Below, piece after piece: positions 43,438 to 52,601 of a stretch of DNA of 64,000 nt (the first letter of the stretch is position 1; each line of letters starts with the position of its first letter). The DNA comes from Geobacteraceae bacterium (GTDB lineage: Bacteria; Desulfobacterota; Desulfuromonadia; Geobacterales; Pseudopelobacteraceae), in contig JAAXTM010000002.1 in NCBI GenBank assembly GCA_013336525.1, forward strand, positions 1 to 64,000, written 5' to 3'. The notes below the pieces were generated by a model that was given only the letters and a program-made list of their open reading frames with translations, was not told the origin of the DNA and ran no database searches. Position numbers and translations under genes: made by a program.

Positions 43438-44365
43438 GTTCGACCAGCTTATGACGGCAATGGGCGCTGCCGGAGGCGACCGGGCGGTGCTTGACGATCC
43501 GGCGACGGCGCATCTCGTGGTGGTCGGATCGCGGATTATCAGTTCCCGGGCTTTGCCGGGGCTGGATGTCGAGGCCGCCGCTGCGGAGGGGGGCGTTCGT
43601 GTCAAGATCAGGTTACGCGAGGGAATACAGCTGACAGCACCGGTCCATACCTGTTTCGGGGTTGTGCATCGAGAAGGCGACCAGCGTATCGATATAAATA
43701 TTGTCCTGGAACCTGATTCCTCCGCCCGCTTTATCGCCCACTGCCTTTTTCCCAAGGCGGAGCGTGTCAGACATATCATGGATGCCCATGTGGAGATCGG
43801 CGCAGGTGCATCCATGCAGTATCAGGAACGGCATTTCCACGGACCTCATGGCGGAGTGGAGGTTATTCCCAAGGCAGTAGTCAGGATAGGAAAGGGAGGC
43901 AGATACTCGTCTGATTTCACTCTCACCGACGGCCGGGTGGGAGCCCTCGCCATCGACTATGATGTTGAGGCGGCTGAGGATGCCGTCGTCGAATTGACGG
44001 CACGGGTTTTCGGGCATGGCAGCGATGATATCCGGATCCGGGAGCGGGTTGTTCTCGGGGGAGAAAACGCACGCGGAATAATCAAAACAAGAATCGCCGT
44101 CGAGGACGACGCCCTGGCCGAGGTGACCGGAATTACCGAGGGAAATGCCGCCGGCGCCCGCGGTCACGTGGACTGCATGGAGATTATCCGCGACCGGGCA
44201 GTGGCAAAAGCGATCCCGATCGTAAGTGTCACCCACCCCCAGGCCAAGGTAACTCACGAGGCCGCCATCGGCAGTGTTGACAAGCACCAGCTGGAAACTC
44301 TCATGGCTCACGGCCTTACCCCGGAAGAAGCTGTGGATGTAATTGTGAAAGGGATGTTGGGGTAG
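43430..44365 (+). CDS. sufB: Short SufB/SufD-family Fe-S scaffold
   Basis: 311 aa, much shorter than classical SufB (~470 aa). The C-terminal half has the family beta-helix and signature (THPQAKVTHEAAIGSVDKHQLETLMAHG). ATG at 43430 lies inside the sufC end. With the neighbouring ATPase it forms a minimal SufBC unit like those of methanogens and some anaerobes. Confidence 0.87.
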   Translation: MNEFDQLMTAMGAAGGDRAVLDDPATAHLVVVGSRIISSRALPGLDVEAAAAEGGVRVKIRLREGIQLTAPVHTCFGVVHREGDQRIDINIVLEPDSSARFIAHCLFPKAERVRHIMDAHVEIGAGASMQYQERHFHGPHGGVEVIPKAVVRIGKGGRYSSDFTLTDGRVGALAIDYDVEAAEDAVVELTARVFGHGSDDIRIRERVVLGGENARGIIKTRIAVEDDALAEVTGITEGNAAGARGHVDCMEIIRDRAVAKAIPIVSVTHPQAKVTHEAAIGSVDKHQLETLMAHGLTPEEAVDVIVKGMLG

Positions 44366-44436
44366 TGACAGAGGCCGATTTGACCGGGACCGTTCAGCTG
44401 GTAAATTCAATTATTTCGATTGCAAAGGAGAATTCC

Positions 44437-44925
44437 ATGAACCTGGAAATGCACGGTATCAAGATTGAGTATCCCGAAGATTGCAACATCATCATCGGAC
44501 AGGCGCACTTTATCAAGACAGCTGAGGATCTGTACGAAATTATTGCCACCACGTTGCCGCAGGCACGCTTCGGGATCGCCTTCAGCGAAGCTTCCGGCCC
44601 CTGCCTGATACGGATCGAGGGAAATGATGATGATCTGGTGAAAACATGTGTCACAGCCATTAAGGCTATCGGTGCCGGCCATGTTTTCTGCATCCTGCTG
44701 CGCGATGCCTATCCGATCGCAGTTCTCAACCAGATAAAAAACTGTCCGGAGGTTTGTACCATCTACTGTGCCACGGCAAATCCGCTGCAGGTCATAGTCG
44801 CCTCAACACTCCAGGGGTGGGGCATCATCGGCGTGATCGACGGTTTTCCACCCAAGGGCGTGGAGGCGGACGAAGAGCGTCAGGAGCGTCGGGCGCTGTT
44901 GCGCAGGATCGGCTACAAGCTGTGA
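44437..44925 (+). CDS. Adenosine-specific kinase family protein
   Basis: 162 aa from the ATG at 44437 (AAAGGAG upstream); a start at 44365 overlapping sufB is less likely. Matches the small archaeal/bacterial family named adenosine-specific kinase (NIIIGQAHFIKTAEDLYEII; FCEASG-like FSEASGPCLIR; VIDGFPPKGVE). The in vivo role is unclear. Probably cotranscribed with sufCB. Confidence 0.85.
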   Translation: MNLEMHGIKIEYPEDCNIIIGQAHFIKTAEDLYEIIATTLPQARFGIAFSEASGPCLIRIEGNDDDLVKTCVTAIKAIGAGHVFCILLRDAYPIAVLNQIKNCPEVCTIYCATANPLQVIVASTLQGWGIIGVIDGFPPKGVEADEERQERRALLRRIGYKL

Positions 44926-44991
44926 GGATAGCGGCGGTTTTGCAAACAACCGCCACTGTAATCCAAGCCTGTCAGAGCAAGGGGGAAAGCC

Positions 44992-45291
44992 ATGAGACTG
45001 AATATCATCATAGTGTGTGCGATTTTGCTGACCTCATCATCAGCCTTTGCCCACCACTGGTGCTGGACATGCGAACAGGACAACACCTACGGATGGCAGA
45101 TGATGACTCCTGACGAGCGGAAAGAGCACCAGGCCAAGCTGGCACGCTTTACCGACTACAACACCTGTAAAGAATATATCGATTCACACAACAAAGAGAT
45201 GGAATACCGGGCCAGAGTGAAAGGCATTGACCTGCAGGTCATGGATGTTAACCCCTGTGATGCGATGAGGGATAAAGGCATCCTCAAGTAG
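44992..45291 (+). CDS. Small exported protein, MTPDER-motif family
   Basis: 99 aa. Signal peptide 1-20 (SAFA). Mature start HHWCWTCEQ with a CxxC, then MMTPDERKEHQAKLARF and HNKEMEYRARVKGIDL. The middle aligns with the tail of the protein at 47800-48240 (MTQQERTEYRARI; HHERMKERAKTKGLTL), so the two share a domain. Periplasmic, function unknown. Confidence 0.72.
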   Translation: MRLNIIIVCAILLTSSSAFAHHWCWTCEQDNTYGWQMMTPDERKEHQAKLARFTDYNTCKEYIDSHNKEMEYRARVKGIDLQVMDVNPCDAMRDKGILK

Positions 45292-45349
45292 TTTTGACCC
45301 GAAAATCCCGACGGCAGTTTAAGTTGAGACACCTGGCGGAGTAGAAAAA

Positions 45350-46855
45350 ATGAAGTTCGGAATTCATATATTGGTTCTGATGTTCTGCCTTCTTTTTGCC
45401 GGAACATCAGCTCTCGCATCTGATCCTGCAACGCCTGAAATGGCGTGCTCGCAGGCGGGTGAACAGCGGCAGGATCCTGACGGAATCTGTGCAGATCCGC
45501 AAAGCACTGTCACCCCGGCAGTGCCGGAGGGATCACTTCAGCTGCTGCTTTCGCTGCAGAGCAGCCGGATAGTATGGAATGAGTATCAACCGGCAGCCGG
45601 TAAAAACCCGGCGCAGCCAAAGGATTTGAACAACAAGACCATCGTCTATTTCTTCTGGGGAAAAGGATGCCCCCACTGTGAAGAGGAGAAAAAGTTTCTC
45701 GATGAACTGCAGCGAGGACAACCATCGTTGGAGATCAGGGAGTACGAAGTCTGGTACAACAGGGAGAACGCCGGACTGATGGCAGCCATGCTCCGGGATC
45801 ATGACGCACTGTTCTCCGGAGTTCCCGTCACGTTTGTTGATGACCAGGTGTTTTCCGGTTTTACGGAGCAGATCAGGGGCACACTGGAAAAGGCGATCAA
45901 GGAGTGCGACGCAGTGCCGTGCGCTGATCCGGCTGAGCGGACCGGCAGAAGCAGGCCGCCGGAGCAGACTGCCAAAGCCGGAACATTTGACAAAGTTACT
46001 ACAGCCGGAACCGGAGCGGCCGATACCGGGAGAGCCGTCACCATTCCACTCCTTGGCGCCGTCGACGCCCGCACATCCTCCCTCCCGCTCCTGACGCTGT
46101 TAATTGCCGGGATGGACAGCTTCAACCCCTGCGCATTCTTTGTGCTGCTTTCCCTGTTAGGTATCCTGATTCACGCCGGGTCGCGTAACAAAATGCTCCT
46201 GATCGGCGGGGTATTTGTCTTTTTTTCCGGTTTTATCTATTTTCTTGTCATGGCTGCCTGGCTGAACCTGTTTCTTGTCATGGGGCATGTTGCGGTTATT
46301 ACCACCATCGCAGGCGGTGTCTCTCTGGTCATAGCGGGAATCAACATCAAGGATTTTTTCCTGTTCAAACGGGGTTTTTCCCTGACCATTCCCGACAGCG
46401 CCAAACCGAAGCTGTTTGACCGGATGCGCCGGTTGCTGCGCTCCACTTCGACCGTGTCAGTCCTGGTCGGAGCCACGGTGCTTGCTGTGGTTGCCAATTT
46501 ATATGAACTGCTCTGTACGGCCGGGTTTCCGATGGTATTCACCAGGATACTTACCCTGAACAAACTTTCGACAGCGACCTATTACCTGTTTCTCCTGCTT
46601 TACAATATCATCTACGTGGTCCCGCTGTTCATCATTGTTCTCGGTTTCACACTTACACTAGGGAAACGGCAGCTGACCGAATGGCAGGGAAGAGTCCTGA
46701 AGCTTGTTTCAGGGACCATGATGCTCGGACTCGGCTCAGTCCTCCTCACGAATCCTGCGCTATTGAACAGCTTGATGGTCTCGTCTGTCATTCTGGCATC
46801 GGCACTGGTGGTCTCGCTGTTGGTGGCCACAGCAACAAGAAGATTTGGCGGATGA
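45350..46855 (+). CDS. Thioredoxin-like / CcdA-DsbD-type membrane fusion
   Basis: 501 aa. Signal peptide 1-24. Thioredoxin-fold region ~85-185 with CPHC (Cys107, Cys110). A Pro/Ala/Thr-rich linker, then a CcdA-like membrane domain of about six or more segments with NPC (Cys261) and a later LLCTAGFP cysteine, the pair used to pass electrons through the membrane. Predicted to move reducing power from the cytoplasm to periplasmic thiols, perhaps for cytochrome maturation. Confidence 0.82.
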   Translation: MKFGIHILVLMFCLLFAGTSALASDPATPEMACSQAGEQRQDPDGICADPQSTVTPAVPEGSLQLLLSLQSSRIVWNEYQPAAGKNPAQPKDLNNKTIVYFFWGKGCPHCEEEKKFLDELQRGQPSLEIREYEVWYNRENAGLMAAMLRDHDALFSGVPVTFVDDQVFSGFTEQIRGTLEKAIKECDAVPCADPAERTGRSRPPEQTAKAGTFDKVTTAGTGAADTGRAVTIPLLGAVDARTSSLPLLTLLIAGMDSFNPCAFFVLLSLLGILIHAGSRNKMLLIGGVFVFFSGFIYFLVMAAWLNLFLVMGHVAVITTIAGGVSLVIAGINIKDFFLFKRGFSLTIPDSAKPKLFDRMRRLLRSTSTVSVLVGATVLAVVANLYELLCTAGFPMVFTRILTLNKLSTATYYLFLLLYNIIYVVPLFIIVLGFTLTLGKRQLTEWQGRVLKLVSGTMMLGLGSVLLTNPALLNSLMVSSVILASALVVSLLVATATRRFGG

Positions 46856-46881
46856 TCATTACTCATTATCGGAGGCATCTG

Positions 46882-47571
46882 ATGAAAACGATTCCAATTC
46901 TTTTATTTGTTTTTGCGATATGCGCACTACCAGCTATCTGCCAGGCGGATCCCGGCATTCCGGGAGCATATGTATCCGGATTTATCGGCGTGCATGTTCC
47001 TGGTGACACAGACGTGCCAAGCACCGATTTCTTAACCAATGAATCCTTCAATGACCGGGTGGAATTCGATCCCGGCATCAACATCGGGGGAACTGGAGGG
47101 TATGATTTCGGAATAGTCCGCCTTGAAGGCGAACTGTCACACAAGTATTCGACAATCAAGACTATTACCGATCAGACGGCAGGCGACCTTATCCGTAGCC
47201 CGAATGGGGATCTCGGGGTGCTGGCCATCATGTTCAACGGCTTCATCGATCTGCATAACAATTCTCAGCTTACTCCATATCTGGGTGGAGGCGTTGGCTT
47301 TGCTTCCATGTATTTGAGCGATACTTACGGGATAACCACCAGCGGCGGAATCTCGAAAATGACGCTGTTGTACGGCGCTGGAAATGACACTGTTTTTGCC
47401 TATCAAGTCGGAGCCGGCCTGGATATTGCGTTGAACCGTCGCTTTTCGCTGGATGTCGGATACCGTTATTTCGGCACCAGCAGAGCTGATTTCTACTCTG
47501 ATTTGGCCATCTCAAGCAGCATGAAATTCGAGAGCCATACTTCTACTTTAGGTTTCAGATATAGATATTGA
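46882..47571 (+). CDS. Outer-membrane beta-barrel protein, OmpW/OprF-like small barrel
   Basis: 229 aa from the ATG at 46882 (GGAGG upstream). Signal peptide 1-22. Eight-strand-like barrel: YVSGFIGVHVPGDTD, GGYDFGIVRLEGELSHKY, LTPYLGGGVGFASMYL, FSLDVGYRYFGTSRADF; C-terminus ends in aromatic (FRYRY). General outer-membrane surface role; ligand unknown. Confidence 0.78.
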   Translation: MKTIPILLFVFAICALPAICQADPGIPGAYVSGFIGVHVPGDTDVPSTDFLTNESFNDRVEFDPGINIGGTGGYDFGIVRLEGELSHKYSTIKTITDQTAGDLIRSPNGDLGVLAIMFNGFIDLHNNSQLTPYLGGGVGFASMYLSDTYGITTSGGISKMTLLYGAGNDTVFAYQVGAGLDIALNRRFSLDVGYRYFGTSRADFYSDLAISSSMKFESHTSTLGFRYRY

Positions 47572-47799
47572 CCATATCAACCGGGGCTTTTAAACAGTCA
47601 AATCAGACGGATACCTGCAGCAGAATTATCCGGTACCTGTCTGGACAGACTATTTACCACCAAGAATCGTGTGTGCTTATGCAGAGGGGAGGTGATGAAT
47701 CAGTTCCGCATCAATCAATATTGCCGGTCGCAGCGACTGAACGGGTTGCAGCAGTTGTGTCCAATATCCGATCAACCCACATTTAACAAGGAGTCAGTC

Positions 47800-48240
47800 A
47801 TGATAAAAAGATCATTATTGCTGTCGGTTGTTGCAACCTCACTTTTGCTGCCATCAGGTCTTGTACTTGCGGATGACCAGCAGCGGGACCGGGACAGGGA
47901 CAAAATTCAGGATCAGGACAGAGACCATGACAGGGACCGAGACCAAGATAGGGATAGGGATAGAATCAAGGATCAGAAAAAAGACCGGATACAGGATCGG
48001 ATCTATGGCAGCCAGCTTATGACTCAGCAAGAGCGCACAGAATACCGTGCCAGGATACGTGCTGCTAAAACAGCAGAAGAGCGTGAGCAAATTCGAATGC
48101 AACATCACGAGCGCATGAAAGAGCGTGCCAAGACGAAAGGACTTACCCTGCCAGACGAACCGCCAGTCAGGGGCGGCGGCATGGGACCAGGAGGTGGCAT
48201 GGGGCCAGGCGGGGGTATGGGTCCAGGTGGAAAACGCTGA
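47800..48240 (+). CDS. Exported Arg/Asp-rich repeat protein with MTPDER-like domain
   Basis: 146 aa from the ATG at 47800 (AAGGAG upstream). Signal peptide 1-25. Residues ~26-68 are almost all D, R, K, Q (DRDRDKIQDQDRD). Then MTQQERTEYRARIRAAKTAEE and a Gly/Met/Pro tail (GGGMGPGGGMGPGG). Combines the Arg/Asp tract of the protein at 21047-21553 with the domain of 44992-45291. Periplasmic, unknown. Confidence 0.72.
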   Translation: MIKRSLLLSVVATSLLLPSGLVLADDQQRDRDRDKIQDQDRDHDRDRDQDRDRDRIKDQKKDRIQDRIYGSQLMTQQERTEYRARIRAAKTAEEREQIRMQHHERMKERAKTKGLTLPDEPPVRGGGMGPGGGMGPGGGMGPGGKR

Positions 48241-48277
48241 TCCATTCAGCTATTAATTCTGAAAGCGGGGAGACTCG

Positions 48278-49702
48278 ATGCGCTATCCTCCATTACTGAC
48301 AGATCTGTACGAACTGACCATGCTGGCCGGTTACCTGGATGAGGGGATGACGGAAAAACATGCCGTTTTTGACCTGTTTTTCCGCACGAACCCATTCGAG
48401 GGGGGGTACGCGGTTTTTGCCGGACTGGAGCCGGCCCTCGATTATCTTGAGGGGTTGCGCTTTCTTCCGGAGGAACTGGAGTACCTGCGGGGGCTGGGAA
48501 TATTCAAACCGGTCTTTATCGAGTTTCTGCGCGAATTCCGCTTCCGCTGCAAGGTGACGGCGCCGCCGGAGGGGACAGTGGTCTTTGCCAACGAGCCGCT
48601 TCTGACTGTGGAAGGGGAGCTGGCTGAGGCGCAGTTTGTCGAGACGGCGCTGCTCAACATCATCAATTTCCAGACCCTGATGGCTACGAAAGCGTCACGG
48701 ATAACTCATGCCGCCGCCGGGGCGCCGGTGATTGAGTTCGGCTTGCGCCGGGCCCACGGACCAGACGGCGCCATCACCTGCGCCAGGGCAGCCTGCGTAG
48801 GTGGCGTCCGCAGCACAAGCAACGTGCAGGCAGGCATGCTGTATGGCCTGCCGGTGCGTGGGACTCATGCCCATAGCTGGGTTCAGGCCTTCCCGGATGA
48901 GTTGACCGCCTTCCGGGCTTATGCAGATGCCTTTCCCGACAGTTCCATTCTGCTGGTGGACACCTACGACACCTTGAAGAGCGGTGTTCCGAACGCCATC
49001 ACCGTGGCAAGAGAACTGCGAGATCGGGGGCACGAACTGCGCGGAATCCGGCTGGATTCCGGAGATCTTGCCTTTCTCTCCCGCAAGAGCCGCCGTATGT
49101 TCGACGAGGCCGGCTTCCCGGAAGTAAAGATCGTCGCGTCCAATGAACTGGACGAGTTTGTGATCGACTCCATCAGGAGCGAGGGGGGGCGGGTTGACAT
49201 CTACGGCATCGGCACCAAGCTGGCGACCTGCGCCGGATCCGGAGGGGGAGCACTGGGTGGGGTCTATAAGCTCGTGGCCGTGGACGGGCAGCCAAAGCTG
49301 AAGGTAACCAGCGACGTCGCCAAGGCGACCCTTCCGGGAAAAAAACGTGTCCTGAGGGCGCTCGGGGCGGATGGCGTCATGATTCAGGATGTGATCTGCC
49401 TGGAAGAGGATAATGAGCCGTTCGGCGGCGATACTGTTTACGACCCGTGCAACCCGCTCCAGTGCACTAAGCTACCGTTAAAAACCACATTACATGAGTT
49501 GCGGAGGGTGGTGATGGAGAACGGCTGCCGTACCAAACCACCGGAGACACTGAACACAATGGCCGATCGATGTGAGCGGCAACTGGCACGGCTGCCGGAG
49601 GGCTGCCTGCGCTTCATCAATGCTCACCGCTACAAGGTATCCATTTCCGGGAGGCTGAATAATCTTAGAAACACACTGATCGACCAGATACGCAAGGAGT
49701 AA
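48278..49702 (+). CDS. pncB: Nicotinate phosphoribosyltransferase
   Basis: 474 aa. Preiss-Handler NAD salvage, nicotinate to NaMN. Conserved start [14 protein letters not shown], then [31 protein letters not shown] and GIRLDSGDL, consistent with the phosphoribosyltransferase core. Cytoplasmic. Followed after 5 nt by pncA, the previous step of the pathway. Confidence 0.96.
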   Translation: MRYPPLLTDLYELTMLAGYLDEGMTEKHAVFDLFFRTNPFEGGYAVFAGLEPALDYLEGLRFLPEELEYLRGLGIFKPVFIEFLREFRFRCKVTAPPEGTVVFANEPLLTVEGELAEAQFVETALLNIINFQTLMATKASRITHAAAGAPVIEFGLRRAHGPDGAITCARAACVGGVRSTSNVQAGMLYGLPVRGTHAHSWVQAFPDELTAFRAYADAFPDSSILLVDTYDTLKSGVPNAITVARELRDRGHELRGIRLDSGDLAFLSRKSRRMFDEAGFPEVKIVASNELDEFVIDSIRSEGGRVDIYGIGTKLATCAGSGGGALGGVYKLVAVDGQPKLKVTSDVAKATLPGKKRVLRALGADGVMIQDVICLEEDNEPFGGDTVYDPCNPLQCTKLPLKTTLHELRRVVMENGCRTKPPETLNTMADRCERQLARLPEGCLRFINAHRYKVSISGRLNNLRNTLIDQIRKE

Positions 49703-49707
49703 GAGCC

Positions 49708-50322
49708 ATGCACGAGAAAGCCGCTTTACTGATAGTGGATGTACAGAACGATTTCTGCCCCGGCGGAGCATTGCAGATCACCGACGGAGACCGGGTTGTA
49801 AAACCGACTAACCGAGCTGCACAGCTTTTTGCGGCTGCCGGTTTACCGGTACTGGCCAGCCGCGATTGGCATCCGCCCACCACCAGACATTTCCGGAAGT
49901 TCGGCGGTGTCTGGCCTGTTCATTGCGTCCAGGAGACCCAGGGGGCCGCCTTTCATCCTGCTCTTCTCCTGCCGAAAGGGACAATTGTGCTCTCAAAAGG
50001 GATAAACCCGGAGATGGACGGCTACTCGGCATTCGAGGGAGTAACCTATGACGGCAGGATACTGGACGAACTGCTGCAGGAACTGCAGGTCCGGGAACTC
50101 TATATCTGCGGCCTTGCTACCGACTATTGTGTTCTCTGTACAACACGGGAAGCATTGCGAAAAGGATTCAAGGTCACTGTACTGACAGATGCCGTGGCTG
50201 GGGTGGACATAGTCCCGGGAGAGTCAGAAACTGCCCTCGAAACTATGGAAAAAGCCGGCGCACACTTAACTACCGTGAAGGAACTGCAAACCGGAAAACA
50301 TCTGAAACTGCCGGAGCAATAG
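49708..50322 (+). CDS. pncA: Nicotinamidase
   Basis: 204 aa isochorismatase-fold enzyme: nicotinamide to nicotinate, feeding pncB. Catalytic Asp in LIVDVQNDFCPGGAL and catalytic Cys in CGLATDYCVLCT; metal-site DWHPP...H is present. GGAG precedes the ATG. The DUF2784 gene begins 1 nt after the stop. Confidence 0.95.
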   Translation: MHEKAALLIVDVQNDFCPGGALQITDGDRVVKPTNRAAQLFAAAGLPVLASRDWHPPTTRHFRKFGGVWPVHCVQETQGAAFHPALLLPKGTIVLSKGINPEMDGYSAFEGVTYDGRILDELLQELQVRELYICGLATDYCVLCTTREALRKGFKVTVLTDAVAGVDIVPGESETALETMEKAGAHLTTVKELQTGKHLKLPEQ

Positions 50323-50323
50323 G

Positions 50324-50686
50324 ATGCGCTACCTTATATTGGCCGACATGGCACTCCTCCTCCATGCTTTCTTTGTGTTCTTCGTGCTGTTCGGCGGGTT
50401 GGCGGCATTGCACTGGCGGCGCCTCGCCTGGCTCCATATCCCTGCAGCACCTTGGGGAGCTGTCATAGAATTGAGCGGCTGGATATGTCCGCTTACCTAT
50501 CTGGAAAATCATCTCCGCCGGAGGGGTGGAGGAACCGGCTACAGCCTATCTTTTATTGAGCACTACCTTGATCCGCTCCTCTACCCTCTCGGCTTGACGC
50601 GTTACACACAGCTTGTATTCGGCATTTCGGCGCTATTGATCAATCTGGCGATATATGCCCGATTCTGGAGTGATCATCACAATTAA
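50324..50686 (+). CDS. DUF2784 membrane protein
   Basis: 120 aa with about three hydrophobic helices. Typical DUF2784 features: ADMALLLHAFFVFFVLFGG, CPLTYLEN and SFIEHYLDPLLYP. Function unknown. Coupled to pncA at its 5' end. Confidence 0.85.
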   Translation: MRYLILADMALLLHAFFVFFVLFGGLAALHWRRLAWLHIPAAPWGAVIELSGWICPLTYLENHLRRRGGGTGYSLSFIEHYLDPLLYPLGLTRYTQLVFGISALLINLAIYARFWSDHHN

Positions 50687-50715
50687 TCTTACACTGCCAT
50701 AGTGGGGAGGACCCA

Positions 50716-51807
50716 ATGATCATCGGCGTTCCAAAAGAGATCAAGCGAGAGGAGTACAGGGTCGCCGTCACACCGGCAGGTGCTGCCGAACTTGTCACTG
50801 CCGGTCATGAGCTGCTCGTAGAGAACGGCTCAGGGTGCGGAAGCGGCTTTCCGGACGACAGCTATCGACAGAGCGGTGCTGCTCTGGTTACCCGCGAAGA
50901 GCTGTTTCGAAGAGCAGAATTGATCGTTAAGGTCAAGGAACCGCTTCCAGAAGAGTTCGGCCTGCTCCGACAGGGCCAGACGCTCTTCACCTACCTTCAT
51001 CTGGCCCCAAACCGGGAGTTGACCATATTCCTGATGGAGCGAAGGATAACCGCGCTTGCCTATGAGACGCTGGATGTCCGCGGGTCGCTTCCGCTTCTGG
51101 CCCCGATGAGTGAAGTTGCCGGGTTGATGGCCCCTCTGGCGGCAGCCTGGTGCCTGCAGAAAATCAGGGGAGGCGCAGGACTTCTTCCGACCGGAGCGGT
51201 GGGGGTCAGGCCGGCCAAGGCGCTCATTCTCGGTGCAGGCAGTGTCGGCTATCACGCCGCCAGGGTCGCGCTGAACATCGGCATGGAAACGGTTGTTCTC
51301 AACCGTGGCATTGAACGCCTGAGGCAAATAGACGAACTGACCGGCGGACGTGTGCGGACCGGCATGCTGGTATCGGAAAACATCCGCGCAGAGATCCGGG
51401 ATGCTGATGTGATTATCACGGCGGTCCTGATCCCGGGAGCCAGGGCTCCGCTCCTCATACCCCGGGAGATGCTCGCAGTGATGAAAAAAGGGGCCGTCAT
51501 CGTCGATGTGGCTGTCGACCAGGGAGGGTGCGCCGCAACTACCCGTCCCACAACCCACGATGACCCGACCTACATCGTGGATGATATCGTCCATTATGCG
51601 GTTGCCAACATGCCGGGAGCCTACCCCCGCACCTCCACCCTGGCGCTGACCAACGCCACGCTGCCCTACGTGCGGATGCTTGCCGACCTGGGGATAGAAC
51701 GGGCCATTGCCGAAAAACCGGATCTGGCAACGGCCGTGAACGTACGGGACGGAAGGATTGTCCACCCTTCCCTGGCGGCATCCTTAGGGGGTAACAGACC
51801 GACCTGA
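50716..51807 (+). CDS. ald: Alanine dehydrogenase
   Basis: 363 aa. NAD-dependent L-alanine/pyruvate interconversion. MIIGVPKEIKREEYRVAVTP at the start, KVKEP, the Rossmann motif LGAGSVGYHAARVA and the family motif VDVAVDQGGCAATTRPTTH. GGGGAGG precedes the ATG. Followed by the ABC export operon after 74 nt. Confidence 0.96.
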   Translation: MIIGVPKEIKREEYRVAVTPAGAAELVTAGHELLVENGSGCGSGFPDDSYRQSGAALVTREELFRRAELIVKVKEPLPEEFGLLRQGQTLFTYLHLAPNRELTIFLMERRITALAYETLDVRGSLPLLAPMSEVAGLMAPLAAAWCLQKIRGGAGLLPTGAVGVRPAKALILGAGSVGYHAARVALNIGMETVVLNRGIERLRQIDELTGGRVRTGMLVSENIRAEIRDADVIITAVLIPGARAPLLIPREMLAVMKKGAVIVDVAVDQGGCAATTRPTTHDDPTYIVDDIVHYAVANMPGAYPRTSTLALTNATLPYVRMLADLGIERAIAEKPDLATAVNVRDGRIVHPSLAASLGGNRPT

Positions 51808-51881
51808 AAGAGCCATAAGCAGGGCCATTCACGCCAGGTCAGCAGAAGAGTGCTGATCCAGACAGAGTGAGGTGACCGACG

Positions 51882-52601
51882 ATGGTGAACGAAACAGGTG
51901 AAGCGCTTTTCCATGTCCATAACGTCTCCAAGGCCTATCTCATGGGGGATGTTGAGGTCAATGCCTTGCGGGGGATCGATTTCGACCTCTGGGGCGGAGA
52001 GTTCGTCGTGATTCTGGGGGCTTCCGGCAGCGGCAAATCGACACTGCTCAATATTCTGGGGGGGCTGGACGTGCCGACCAGCGGTGAGGTCTACTTCCGC
52101 GACCACAACCTGACCGCAGCCGGTGAAGCGGCCTTGACGGCCTTCCGGCGGGAGCACGTCGGCTTCGTCTTCCAATTCTACAATCTGATTCCCAGCCTGA
52201 CCGCCCTGGAGAATGTCGCGCTGGTGACCGAAATTGCGGACAACCCGATGGACCCGGCCGAAGCCCTCGCTCTGGTCGGTCTGCAGGAACGGCTGCAGCA
52301 CTTCCCGGCCCAGCTCTCCGGCGGCGAGCAGCAGCGGATTGCAATAGCCCGGGCCGTGGCCAAACGCCCCGAAGTCCTGCTCTGTGACGAACCGACCGGC
52401 GCCCTGGATTATGCCACGGGAAGGGTGGTGCTGGAGGTACTTGAGCGGGTCAATCGCGAACTGGGGACGATCACGGCGGTTATCACCCATAACGCGGCCA
52501 TCGCCGGGATGGCCGACCGCGTGATCCGCCTCAGCAGCGGACGCATTATTGAAGAGCACCGTAACCCGGGGCGCATCGCTCCGGCCGACCTGTCGTGGTA
52601 A
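51882..52601 (+). CDS. MacB/LolD-type ABC transporter ATPase
   Basis: 239 aa. Walker [10 protein letters not shown], signature LSGGEQQR, Walker [12 protein letters not shown] and the LolD/MacB-like [18 protein letters not shown]. Works with the FtsX-type permease encoded next, whose GTG start lies 7 nt before this stop. Confidence 0.92.
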   Translation: MVNETGEALFHVHNVSKAYLMGDVEVNALRGIDFDLWGGEFVVILGASGSGKSTLLNILGGLDVPTSGEVYFRDHNLTAAGEAALTAFRREHVGFVFQFYNLIPSLTALENVALVTEIADNPMDPAEALALVGLQERLQHFPAQLSGGEQQRIAIARAVAKRPEVLLCDEPTGALDYATGRVVLEVLERVNRELGTITAVITHNAAIAGMADRVIRLSSGRIIEEHRNPGRIAPADLSW

